NCBI RefSeq assembly: GCF_003952525.1
Contig: NZ_CP034451.1
Coordinates: 5,184,501-5,248,500, forward strand
DNA from: Mesorhizobium sp. M3A.F.Ca.ET.080.04.2.1
GTDB lineage: Bacteria > Pseudomonadota > Alphaproteobacteria > Rhizobiales > Rhizobiaceae
Direction: 5' to 3'
Length of the DNA: 64,000 nucleotides
The notes beneath the pieces are model-generated. The model saw only the letters and a list, made by a program, of their open reading frames with translations. It did no database searches and was not told the origin of the DNA. Within the stretch, counting starts at the first letter, position 1; each line of letters opens with the position of its first letter. Positions 24,625-33,100 of this stretch are shown piece by piece. The position numbers and the translations under genes were made by a program.

Positions 24625-25344
24625 ATGCCGTTCGGTTTCGGTCTTTCGTTCTTGGCAGGGCTGTTGTCGACGCTGTCGCCCTGCGTGCTGCCGCTTATCC
24701 CGGTCGTGCTGGGCGCTGCTGTCGCCCAGCATCGCTACGGGCCCGCCGCGCTGGCGGCCGGATTGGCGATATCCTTTTCAGCGATCGGACTTTTCGTCGC
24801 CACGATCGGGTTTTCCATAGGAATAGATAGCGGAGTCTTTCGCAGAGCCGCCGCGGTGCTGATGTTTGTTCTCGGCGCGGCGCTGGTCTTGCCGGGATTG
24901 CAGGCGCGGGTCGCACTGGCCGCCGGTCCCGCCGGCAACTGGATCGAGCAGCGTTTCGGCAGTTTTTCGGCCACAGGCCCCTGGGGCCAGTTCGGCGTCG
25001 GCCTGCTGCTTGGCGCCGTGTGGAGCCCCTGCGTCGGCCCGACGCTCGGCGCGGCTTCCGTTCTAGCCGCTCAGGGCCGGAACCTCGGCCAGGTTGCCGC
25101 AACCATGGTTCTGTTCGGGATTGGTGCCGCCCTGCCTCTGTTGATCCTCGGCAAGCTGTCGCGCGAAACCTTGCTGCGCTGGCGTGGCCGCATTGCCGGT
25201 GCCGGCGGCGGCCTGAAGGTCGCGCTGGGCGCCGTGCTGATCCTGACTGCCATGGCGATCCTTTCTGGTTATGAGAAGAGGCTGGAGACCGTGCTGGTCG
25301 ATATCTCTCCCGAATGGCTGACGGCGCTGACAACGCAGCTCTGA
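24625..25344 (+). CDS. CcdA/DsbD-type membrane thiol-disulphide carrier
   Basis: 239 residues, six membrane segments. The two essential cysteines sit in pseudo-symmetric motifs LSPCVLPLIPVVLG (segment 1) and WSPCVGPTLGAAS (segment 4). It accepts electrons from cytoplasmic thioredoxin and passes them to a periplasmic partner, very likely the thioredoxin encoded just upstream. Cytochrome c maturation is the classic role, but no other ccm genes are present, so a different target is possible. Confidence 0.88.
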   Translation: MPFGFGLSFLAGLLSTLSPCVLPLIPVVLGAAVAQHRYGPAALAAGLAISFSAIGLFVATIGFSIGIDSGVFRRAAAVLMFVLGAALVLPGLQARVALAAGPAGNWIEQRFGSFSATGPWGQFGVGLLLGAVWSPCVGPTLGAASVLAAQGRNLGQVAATMVLFGIGAALPLLILGKLSRETLLRWRGRIAGAGGGLKVALGAVLILTAMAILSGYEKRLETVLVDISPEWLTALTTQL

Positions 25345-25692
25345 ATCGCCTAAAGGCTTCCGGCGGCGGCATGCCCCGTCCGTTTTCCTTGCTGGAACAC
25401 GAATACACGTTCTCGCGATCGCGGGCCGAGCCCATGTGCCCGGCGCAAACTCACGCCGACATGCGCAGCGTAAGAAAACTGTTTGAGTATTGCAAACTCA
25501 CGTAGTGGAGGTCTCGGCAGCACCTGCTGGCCGTACCCGAAACGCGAGTGCGAGCCAGATCAACGGCGAGATCGCACGGAACTGCGTCAGGAGTATTCCC
25601 GCCACCGCGCCTTGCTCCAGGGCGGCGTTGTCCTACCAAAAGGAGTCGCTTTCAAGCCAGCAAAGTAGAGCGTTCACTCTACCGTTGGACGC
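25345..25692. promoter_or_regulatory. Intergenic region with an 11-bp direct repeat before the TetR gene
   Basis: No gene. GCAAACTCACG occurs at 25445-25455 and again at 25492-25502; the second copy is part of an inverted repeat TGAGT-N7-ACTCA (25484-25500). These are candidate operators for the TetR regulator that begins at 25693. Confidence 0.4.
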
Positions 25693-26244
25693 ATGAGCAC
25701 GACAAAACAGAAGATCGCGAGCGACCTCGACCGGCAGTTTGCCGAACAAGGTTTTGCCGAGCAAGGCGTGGAAGCACTGCGGGCGGGAGCCGACGTGTCC
25801 CTGAGGACGCTCTACAAGTATTTTCCAAGCCGGGAAGCCATGGTGGTGGGCGCGCTGGAGCATCGTGACAAGACCTATTTCGATTGGCTTGCGGGTGGCC
25901 CTGAAACTGGGATCGATCATGTCCTTTATCCAATCATCCGCCTCGGAGACTGGTTGAATGAAGTGGCCAACACTGGTTGTCTCTTTCTGAATGCCTTGGC
26001 CGAGCATCCCGAGAGCGCCGCAATCCGAGAGATCGTCACGGATCACAAGGCTCGGCTCGCCGATGAGTTTCGCATACGTCTACAAACCATCGCGCCCGAC
26101 AGAGATATCGAGCAAGTCGCCGAAACGCTCTTCCTTCTTCACGAAGGCATGACACAGACAGCCCGCCTGCAGGGGCGGAATCGGGCGACGGCTGCGGCCC
26201 TTCGAGCGGCGAAGGCAGCCCTTGCGGCCGAAGGTATCGCATGA
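25693..26244 (+). CDS. TetR-family transcriptional regulator
   Basis: 183 residues. The TetR helix-turn-helix is visible as VEALRAGADVSLRTLYKYFPSREAMV in residues 27-52 (quoted in part VSLRTLYKYFPSREAM). The C-terminal helical ligand domain includes CLFLNALAEHPESAAIREI. First gene of the unit running to 30056: 40 bases precede the enolase-superfamily gene and all genes share direction. It probably represses the operon and responds to a pathway compound. Confidence 0.88.
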   Translation: MSTTKQKIASDLDRQFAEQGFAEQGVEALRAGADVSLRTLYKYFPSREAMVVGALEHRDKTYFDWLAGGPETGIDHVLYPIIRLGDWLNEVANTGCLFLNALAEHPESAAIREIVTDHKARLADEFRIRLQTIAPDRDIEQVAETLFLLHEGMTQTARLQGRNRATAAALRAAKAALAAEGIA

Positions 26245-26284
26245 ATTCCTTTCCACCAGTTCTGAGCGCTTGGGAGCCTGACAC

Positions 26285-27388
26285 ATGAAGATCAAGCAAA
26301 TCGATGTCTATAGTCACGATCTGCCGGTAAAGAACGGCCCCTATACGATGGCGAATGCAAAGGTGTGGTCGTTGAGGACGACACTTGTCCGCCTCGTCGG
26401 GGAAGATGGAACCGAGGGATGGGGTGAAACCTGCCCCGTTGGCCCGACTTATGCCGAATCCCATGCCAGTGGTGCGCTCGCCGCGCTCACGGAAATGGCT
26501 CCGGGGCTCGTAGGCTCGGAAGTCTGGCCGCTCTCTCTCCAGCGCCAGATGGACAGCCTGCTGAACGGGCACAATTACGCTAAGGCAGCCATCGACATGG
26601 CGGCGCACGATCTTATCGGCAAGAAGCTCGGTTTGAGCGTTGCCCAGCTTTTGGGTGGCGCGGCAACCGACAAGGTGCCCTCCTATTACGCGACCGGTGT
26701 CGGCACTCCCGATGACATTGCCCGTATCGCCCGCGAGAAGATGGAAGAAGGCTATCCGCGCCTGCAGGTCAAGGTGGGCGGTCGCCCGGTTGAGGTTGAC
26801 ATCGAAGTCGTCCGCAAGGTGTGGGAAGTGATCAAGGGATCGGGCATGCGCCTGGCGGTCGATGCCAATCGCGGCTGGACCACGCGTGACGCGCTTCGGG
26901 CAAGCCGTGAATGCCTCGATGTTCCGTTCATCATGGAGCAGCCGTGCAACACGATTGAGGACCTCCAGAAGATCCGGCCGCAGGTGCACCACGGCATCTA
27001 CATGGACGAAAACAGCGTCAACCTCAGCACCGTGATCACCGCAGTCGGCACCGGCCTCGTCGACGGGTTCGGCATGAAGGTGACCCGCATTGGCGGTCTG
27101 CACAACTTCGCGACCTTCCGCGACATCTGCGCCGCGCGCAATCTTCCGCACACCTGCGACGACGCCTGGGGTGGCGATATTCTCGCTGCCGCCTGCGCGC
27201 AGGCAGGTGCAACCATTGGCCCCAAGCTGTGCGAGGGTGTGTGGATCGCGGAGCCGTATATCGAGGGCAATTACGACAGCAGGAACGGTGTCCGCATCGA
27301 AGGCGGTCACATCGCACTTCCGAAGGGCCCGGGTCTCGGCGTGACGCCTGACGCAGGCATCTTCGGTAGCCCCGTCGCAAGCTTCTGA
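26285..27388 (+). CDS. Enolase-superfamily enzyme, hydroxyproline(-betaine) epimerase/dehydratase-like
   Basis: 367 residues, mandelate racemase/muconate lactonizing family. Catalytic lysines appear in RLQVKVG (end of strand 2) and [10 protein letters not shown] (strand 6); metal ligands in [14 protein letters not shown] and YMDENS. The N terminus ([18 protein letters not shown]), [13 protein letters not shown] and CDDAWGGD closely resemble, from memory, 4R-hydroxyproline betaine 2-epimerase and cis-3-hydroxy-L-proline dehydratase. These use the two lysines for acid-base chemistry at the C2 position. Context (two SDRs and an oxidoreductase but no betaine demethylase) does not settle the substrate. 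Confidence 0.8.
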   Translation: MKIKQIDVYSHDLPVKNGPYTMANAKVWSLRTTLVRLVGEDGTEGWGETCPVGPTYAESHASGALAALTEMAPGLVGSEVWPLSLQRQMDSLLNGHNYAKAAIDMAAHDLIGKKLGLSVAQLLGGAATDKVPSYYATGVGTPDDIARIAREKMEEGYPRLQVKVGGRPVEVDIEVVRKVWEVIKGSGMRLAVDANRGWTTRDALRASRECLDVPFIMEQPCNTIEDLQKIRPQVHHGIYMDENSVNLSTVITAVGTGLVDGFGMKVTRIGGLHNFATFRDICAARNLPHTCDDAWGGDILAAACAQAGATIGPKLCEGVWIAEPYIEGNYDSRNGVRIEGGHIALPKGPGLGVTPDAGIFGSPVASF

Positions 27389-27403
27389 ACCTTGGACAGT
27401 AGT

Positions 27404-28135
27404 ATGAGATTTTCTGGAAAACTCGCGCTTGTAACCGGGGCTGCCGGTGGCATCGGCGCCGTCATCGCGAGGCAGCTTCGAGCCGAGGGAGCCCGCGTAG
27501 CGGTTGCTGACCGCGACGTGTCCGGTGTCGAGGCCGATGCCCGTTTGCCCGGCAACCTGCTGGAAGCATCCTATGCCGACGGCTTGCCCCAGGCGGCCTT
27601 CGAAGCGCTCGGCGGCCTCGACATCGTCATCAACAATGCCGGTGTGATCACGCGCGGCAAGGTGACCGAAACGACCGATGCCGACTGGGATCTGTCGGTG
27701 GGCGTCAACGTCCAGGCTCCATTCCGGATCAGCCGCGCCGCAATCCCGCTGCTTGCCGCGCGCGGCGGCGGCGCAATCGTCAACACCGCTTCGTGCTGGG
27801 GCCTTCGTCCCGGCCCGAACCATGCGGTCTATTGCATGACCAAGGCGGCGATCGCCTCGCTGACCCAGTGCATGGGCATAGACCACGCGCACCAGAACAT
27901 TCGCATCAATGCCGTCTGCCCGAATGAGGTCAATACGCCTATGCTGCGCACCGGCTTCATCAAGCGCGGCTTTGATCCGGACACGGCGGTTGCCGAACTC
28001 GGAAAAACCGTGCCGCTCGGCCGCATCGCCGAGCCGGAAGATATCGCCGATGTCGTGCTTTTCCTTGCTTCGGATGCGGCGCGCTACATGTGCGGCTCGC
28101 TGGTCGAGGTCAACGGCGGAAAGGCGGTGGCGTGA
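27404..28135 (+). CDS. Short-chain dehydrogenase/reductase
   Basis: 243 residues, classical SDR. NAD(P) site TGAAGGIG, structural NNAG, catalytic Ser in NTASCWG and Tyr/Lys in YCMTK. The acidic residue after strand 2 (VADRDVSG) favours NAD. ATG 27404 is preferred; an upstream TTG adds four residues. Stop overlaps the next SDR start (TGATG). Confidence 0.87.
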   Translation: MRFSGKLALVTGAAGGIGAVIARQLRAEGARVAVADRDVSGVEADARLPGNLLEASYADGLPQAAFEALGGLDIVINNAGVITRGKVTETTDADWDLSVGVNVQAPFRISRAAIPLLAARGGGAIVNTASCWGLRPGPNHAVYCMTKAAIASLTQCMGIDHAHQNIRINAVCPNEVNTPMLRTGFIKRGFDPDTAVAELGKTVPLGRIAEPEDIADVVLFLASDAARYMCGSLVEVNGGKAVA

Positions 28136-28866
28136 TGCGGTTCGAAGGCAAGGCGGCGCTGGTCACGGGCGGCCGGTCCGGCATTGGCCGGGCGATCGCC
28201 CTGAGGCTCCGGAACGAGGGTGCACGCGTGTTCACTGCCCAGCGCGGGCAGGACGTGGAATTCGAGGGCATTGCGGCGGATTTCACCGATCCAGGTTCTG
28301 CTGGAAAGACCGTGGAGGCTGTAGTGGCCAAGGCCGGCCGGCTTGATGTCCTCGTCAACAATGCGGGCATGATGCAGGAAGCGCTGGTCGAGGACATGTC
28401 GCTTGCCGACTGGGAGCGGAATGTTGCCGTCAACCTCACCACTCCGTTCATGCTGATCAAGGCCGCGATGCCGCATCTGAAGGCGTCGAAAGGCGCCATC
28501 GTCAATATCGGCTCCATCGAAGGGCTGGGATCGAACCCGAAGCATGCGGCCTATTGTGCGTCGAAGTCGGGCTTGCATGGGTTGACCCGCGCTGTTGCCG
28601 TCGATCACGGGACTGAGGGTGTCCGCTGCAATGCGGTTGCGCCGGGCTGGATCGACACGGACCTGAACCAAGATTTCATCGAGAGTATGCCGGACCCAGC
28701 TGCCTTCCGCCACGAGATCGGCCGCATCCATCCGGTCGGACGTACCGGCAAGCCGGAAGAGGTCGCCGCGCTTGTCGCCTGGCTCGCCTCGCCGGAAGCA
28801 GGCTTCGTCACCGGCCAGGTCTGGACCATCGATGGCGGCCGCATGGCAAAGCTCAGCCTGCCCTGA
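28135..28866 (+). CDS. Short-chain dehydrogenase/reductase
   Basis: 243 residues, classical SDR with [12 protein letters not shown], Ser in NIGSIEG and YCASK. Overlaps the previous SDR gene by one base (TGATG) and so is translationally coupled. The two SDRs differ enough in the substrate region ([12 protein letters not shown] versus [12 protein letters not shown]) to act on successive intermediates. Both would oxidise or reduce hydroxyl groups of a ring or polyol intermediate. Confidence 0.87.
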   Translation: MRFEGKAALVTGGRSGIGRAIALRLRNEGARVFTAQRGQDVEFEGIAADFTDPGSAGKTVEAVVAKAGRLDVLVNNAGMMQEALVEDMSLADWERNVAVNLTTPFMLIKAAMPHLKASKGAIVNIGSIEGLGSNPKHAAYCASKSGLHGLTRAVAVDHGTEGVRCNAVAPGWIDTDLNQDFIESMPDPAAFRHEIGRIHPVGRTGKPEEVAALVAWLASPEAGFVTGQVWTIDGGRMAKLSLP

Positions 28867-28925
28867 ACGGCTTGGATGACAGCGAAAGCCGCCTTGCAGG
28901 AACACCAACCAAGGGTATTGGTGAA

Positions 28926-30056
28926 ATGAACAGGCCTGGCAAAGAGGGTGCCGTCAGCAGCAAAGCCGAAATTCCGACCACCATGATGGGCGTGGTTCTG
29001 GTTGGCCATGGCGGATTTGACAAACTGGAATTTCGCACCGACCTCCCGGTTCCGACGCCTGCCGCTGGCGAAGTGCTGATCCGAGTTTCGGCCGCAAGCG
29101 TCAACAATACGGACATCAACACGCGGATCGGCTGGTATTCGAAGGCGGTCACGAGCGGCACTGATTCCGGTGCAAGGCAGGGCTTTGCTTCGGCCCAGGA
29201 TGATGACACAAGCTGGTCTGGCGTTCCGCTTGCGTTTCCGCGTATCCAGGGTGCCGATTGCTGCGGACATATCGCCGCCGTCGGCGAGGGCGTGAGCCGT
29301 GACCGCATCGGAGAGCGTGTCATCGTCCGAAATCTTCTCCGCACCTATGTCAATTACCGGCCCTTCGAGTGCTGGACATTCGGCTCGGAATGCGATGGCG
29401 GTTTCGCCCAGTACACCAAGGCTCCCTCTCGTGAAACGTTCAAGGTCGATTGCGACTGGAGCGACAATGAACTCGCGGCCATGCCTTGCGCCTATTCCAC
29501 GGCTGAAGGGATGCTGCATCGGGCCAGCGTAGAGGCTGGAGAGCATGTCGTTATCACCGGCGCTTCCGGCGGTGTCGGCTCCGCGGCCGTTCAACTGGCC
29601 AAGCGGCGCGGCGCCTATGTGACTGCAATAGCAGGACGGCAAAAAGCACAGTTGTTGCTGGACCTCGGCGCGGATCAGGTCGTTGCGCGCGGCGAAAACC
29701 TGGTCGCCAGGCTTGGCAAGGAGGCGGTGGATGTTGCGATCGATGTTGCGGCTGGCCCCGGTTTTCCGGCTTTGCTGGATGTTCTCAAGAAGGGTGGCCG
29801 CTACGCCGTTGCTGGCGCGATTGCCGGCCCACTTGTCGAACTCGACATTCGCACTCTTTATCTGAAGGATCTGACCTTCTTCGGCTGCACCTTCCAGGAA
29901 GACATCGTCTTCGACAATCTCGTCTCCTACATCGAGCGTGGAGAGATCCGTCCTGTCGTGGCCAAGACCTATCGGCTGGAGGAGATTGCCAAGGCCCAGC
30001 AAGACTTTCTGTCAAAATCCATCGTCGGCAAAATCGTGCTTGAAATCCCTGCTTGA
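28926..30056 (+). CDS. Quinone oxidoreductase-like MDR protein
   Basis: 376 residues from ATG 28926; TTG 28872 would add 18. MDR fold: N-terminal GroES-like domain (VPTPAAGEVLIRVSAASVN), nucleotide site GASGGVGSAAVQLAKRRGA. The catalytic zinc cysteine is replaced (NNTDINTRIG), as in the quinone reductase/crotonyl-type branch that works without zinc. Uses NAD(P)H. It ends the TetR-led operon, 60 bases after the SDR. Physiological substrate unknown. Confidence 0.85.
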   Translation: MNRPGKEGAVSSKAEIPTTMMGVVLVGHGGFDKLEFRTDLPVPTPAAGEVLIRVSAASVNNTDINTRIGWYSKAVTSGTDSGARQGFASAQDDDTSWSGVPLAFPRIQGADCCGHIAAVGEGVSRDRIGERVIVRNLLRTYVNYRPFECWTFGSECDGGFAQYTKAPSRETFKVDCDWSDNELAAMPCAYSTAEGMLHRASVEAGEHVVITGASGGVGSAAVQLAKRRGAYVTAIAGRQKAQLLLDLGADQVVARGENLVARLGKEAVDVAIDVAAGPGFPALLDVLKKGGRYAVAGAIAGPLVELDIRTLYLKDLTFFGCTFQEDIVFDNLVSYIERGEIRPVVAKTYRLEEIAKAQQDFLSKSIVGKIVLEIPA

Positions 30057-30195
30057 TGATTGATTTCGGGCTCGCCGTTCGCGGTGGCATGCCACTGCCG
30101 CCGGCCAAAGGCGCTGGAATGACGGGTTCTCAAACGCTATCGGCGTACCAAAGCGCCCGTCTCTTGGGATGGCGGTTCACTGCGCCCCATTGGTC

Positions 30196-33100
30196 TCAGC
30201 CCGGACAAGTACCTGTTGCAGGGTCTGCAGGCAGGAAGAAGCTTCGCCGCTCGCAAGGGGTGAGTCGGCGAGGGACGGCACGCCGGGCGAAGTCAATGAG
30301 GTCCTTGGGGGTCCGGAAGAGGCGGACGATGCGGACAATTTCTTCGCCGGAAACAATCGCGACCTGGGTGCCGTCGGAGCTGAAAGCTGCACGTGTAAAG
30401 CCCGGTCGAACGGCTGCTTCGTCCGGGCCGCCGAGGACGGCAATCTGGCGCGCCGATTGCGTCGACCACAGGCGGACCGTGTGATCTTTCGAGGACGCGG
30501 TCACGACGTACAAACCACTGGGGCTGAACCGGGCGCTGTCCACGGCGCCGCTGTGGCCCCTCAGAACGGCCCTTTCCGGTCCTCCTGGGACGCCCCAGAT
30601 CCGGACGGTTCCATCGCGTGAGCCAGTCAACAGCGACTGACCGTCGGGGCTGAAGGCGACCACCGTGACCGCCCCGGTGTGTCCCTCTAGAATTCCGACG
30701 TTTGCTCCGTCCGCGGTCGACCAAATGCGGGCCGTGTGGTCGAGGGAGCCGGTGGCGACCAGTCGGCCATCCGGGTTGAAGGCCGCTGCCGTAATGCGAT
30801 CCTGATGCCCCACAAGCGCCTTGAGTTCAGTCCCGCCCGTCTTAAGGATGTGGCCGGCATTGTCTTCCCTGGCCGCGAGGATCAGACGTCCGTCGGGGCT
30901 AAGGATGGCCTGCGGCAGATTGCTGCTCGTATTGATGGCGGCCAGCTCGGTGCCGGTCGCCGCGTCCCACAGCTGCGCGGTACCGTTGATCGATGCGGTA
31001 AGCAGCGATTTGCCATCGCGGCCAAACTGGATCTGGATCAGGCCGCCATGGGACCGGAACTGGGCGGTCTCGGATCCGCTCGCCACATCCCAAATTCGGA
31101 CCTCGCCCCCAAGGGATGCCGTCGCGACGCGCCTTCCGTCGGGACTGAACGCCGCGTTTTGAACGATCTCATGGGTATCGAGCCGGATTGTCTCGCGCCC
31201 GCTGACGACGTTCCACAGATGCGCCGCGCTGTCGCCGCCACCGGTCAGCAGGTGGACATTGTCGGGGCTGAAGACCGCGAAAGTCGGCCGATATTCATGA
31301 GAAAGCGTTGTCGTCAGGGCACCGTCGACATCCCACAGCCGGGCGGTGCCATCGTGTGAAGCCGTGAGAAGAATGTTGCCGTCAACCGGACTGAACTCCA
31401 GATGCTCAACCAAAGATTCATGACCGGCGATCGTCGTGACCAACGAGGCGCGTTCAACGTCCCAGATGCGGATCGGCCCATTGACCGAGGCGGTCGCCAG
31501 GAAGCGGTCGTCCGGGGTGAAAGCACCGTTCATCTCCTGATCGCGTTCATCGGTGTCGGTGTCTGCCTTCAGCCCGGAAACCTCCTGGCCGAGCACATCA
31601 TCCAGCGTTCCCAACGCTCCGTCCCAAATCCGGGCAGTGCCATCGAGGGATACCGTAGCGATTCGCTGGCCCCCATGACTGAAAATCACGCCGTTCAATT
31701 GCGTGTCGCTCTTGCTGCCGGCCAACTTTGCGATCTCCGTTCCTTTCGACAAATCGAAAAGGCTGGAAGTGTCGCGGTGTGAATGCCAACCCCACGGGCC
31801 GGCCAGCATTCGGCTTCCGTCCGGGCTGAACGCCAGGGTGTAGGGCCAGTTCCCTGGGATTGACCGCGTCAGTACGCCATCTGCGGTATTCCAGATCGAA
31901 ACAAGATGCTTGCGTGCCGCCGCGAAGCTGCGGCCGTCTGAACTGAAAGCAGCGCGCGCATATCCGTCGCTGTCTACACTCAGGAGTTTCTTTCCGGTCC
32001 GAGCGTCCCAGAGCGTTACATCGCTGTCCTCCCCCGCCGTCAGCACCCGGGTGCCATCCGGGCTAAAGATTGCCGTTGGATAGTTGCCTACCGGCCGCAG
32101 GATGAAGAGCTGTTCTCCCGAGACGGCGTCCCAGAGACGTGCAGTGCCGTCCCTCGCGGCCGTCAGGATCCGGCTCCCGTCTGGGCTGAACTCGGCCCTC
32201 TCCAAGGCCTCTTCATGACCTTTTAGAACTGCAGTTTCGGCGCCGCTGGAGATGTCCCAGACGGCTGCAGTTTTATCGTAGGATGCGGTGACGATGCGAT
32301 CGCCGGTCGGATTGAATGCCGCATCCGCCACACCGGCGCCAGGTCGAAGGATTTTGATCTGGTGGTGCGCCAGCAGAGCCTTGTAGAGGGCTGCCTCCGC
32401 CTCGAAGAGATATGGCCGCTCGGATTGGTCTTTCGAGGGCAGTGCTTCAAGCGCCAACAGGATCGCAGCCTCGGTGTTGCCTGCCGCGGTGGACTGCTCC
32501 GAAAGGAACGAGAGCGAAAGGAACTGATTGCGGATCGCCTGGTCGCGTTGGCCCCTTGCTTCCTCCCGCGCTTTGAAGGCGACCAGTGCGCCTGCGCCCG
32601 CCATGAGAGCGAGCGTCAGCGCCACAATCGCGGCATTGCGCGTCCGCCGGGCAAGCCGGTTTGCTGCGGTGGCCGCGAGGCTCCGGCGCTCGGCCTCGCG
32701 CTCCAGGCGCTCGCGTTTTGCCTCTTCGGCGGCCTCGATCAGCGCCAGCTCTGCGTGCCGGTCCTCCTCCTCCTTCTGCCGATGGGCACGCAAGGACGCC
32801 TCGATGTATTCAAGGACGGCATCGTCGACCTCCTCGCGTCTTGACAGCATCAGTTCCTCGCCCTCCGCCAGGCGTTTGCCGGACGGAAGGAGAAGCTCTC
32901 GATTCCTGCTCTCCAGGTGCCAGCGGTGGGCGTCGGCCCTGAGGCGCTCGCGCGTCGCGAGAAAGTTCCGGTTTGCATTCACAATGTCACGGGCGCGCGG
33001 CCAACGGCTCAACAGTGCTTCATGCGCAATGCGAACGAAGACGTGCCCTTCGGCGTCCTCATCGCTGACGAGGAGCCGTGCGTCGATCAGGGCGCTGACA

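Noticed and set aside
26036..27892. 618-codon minus frame across the enolase-superfamily gene
   Set aside because: Antisense to genes with intact catalytic motifs; composition unlike a protein.
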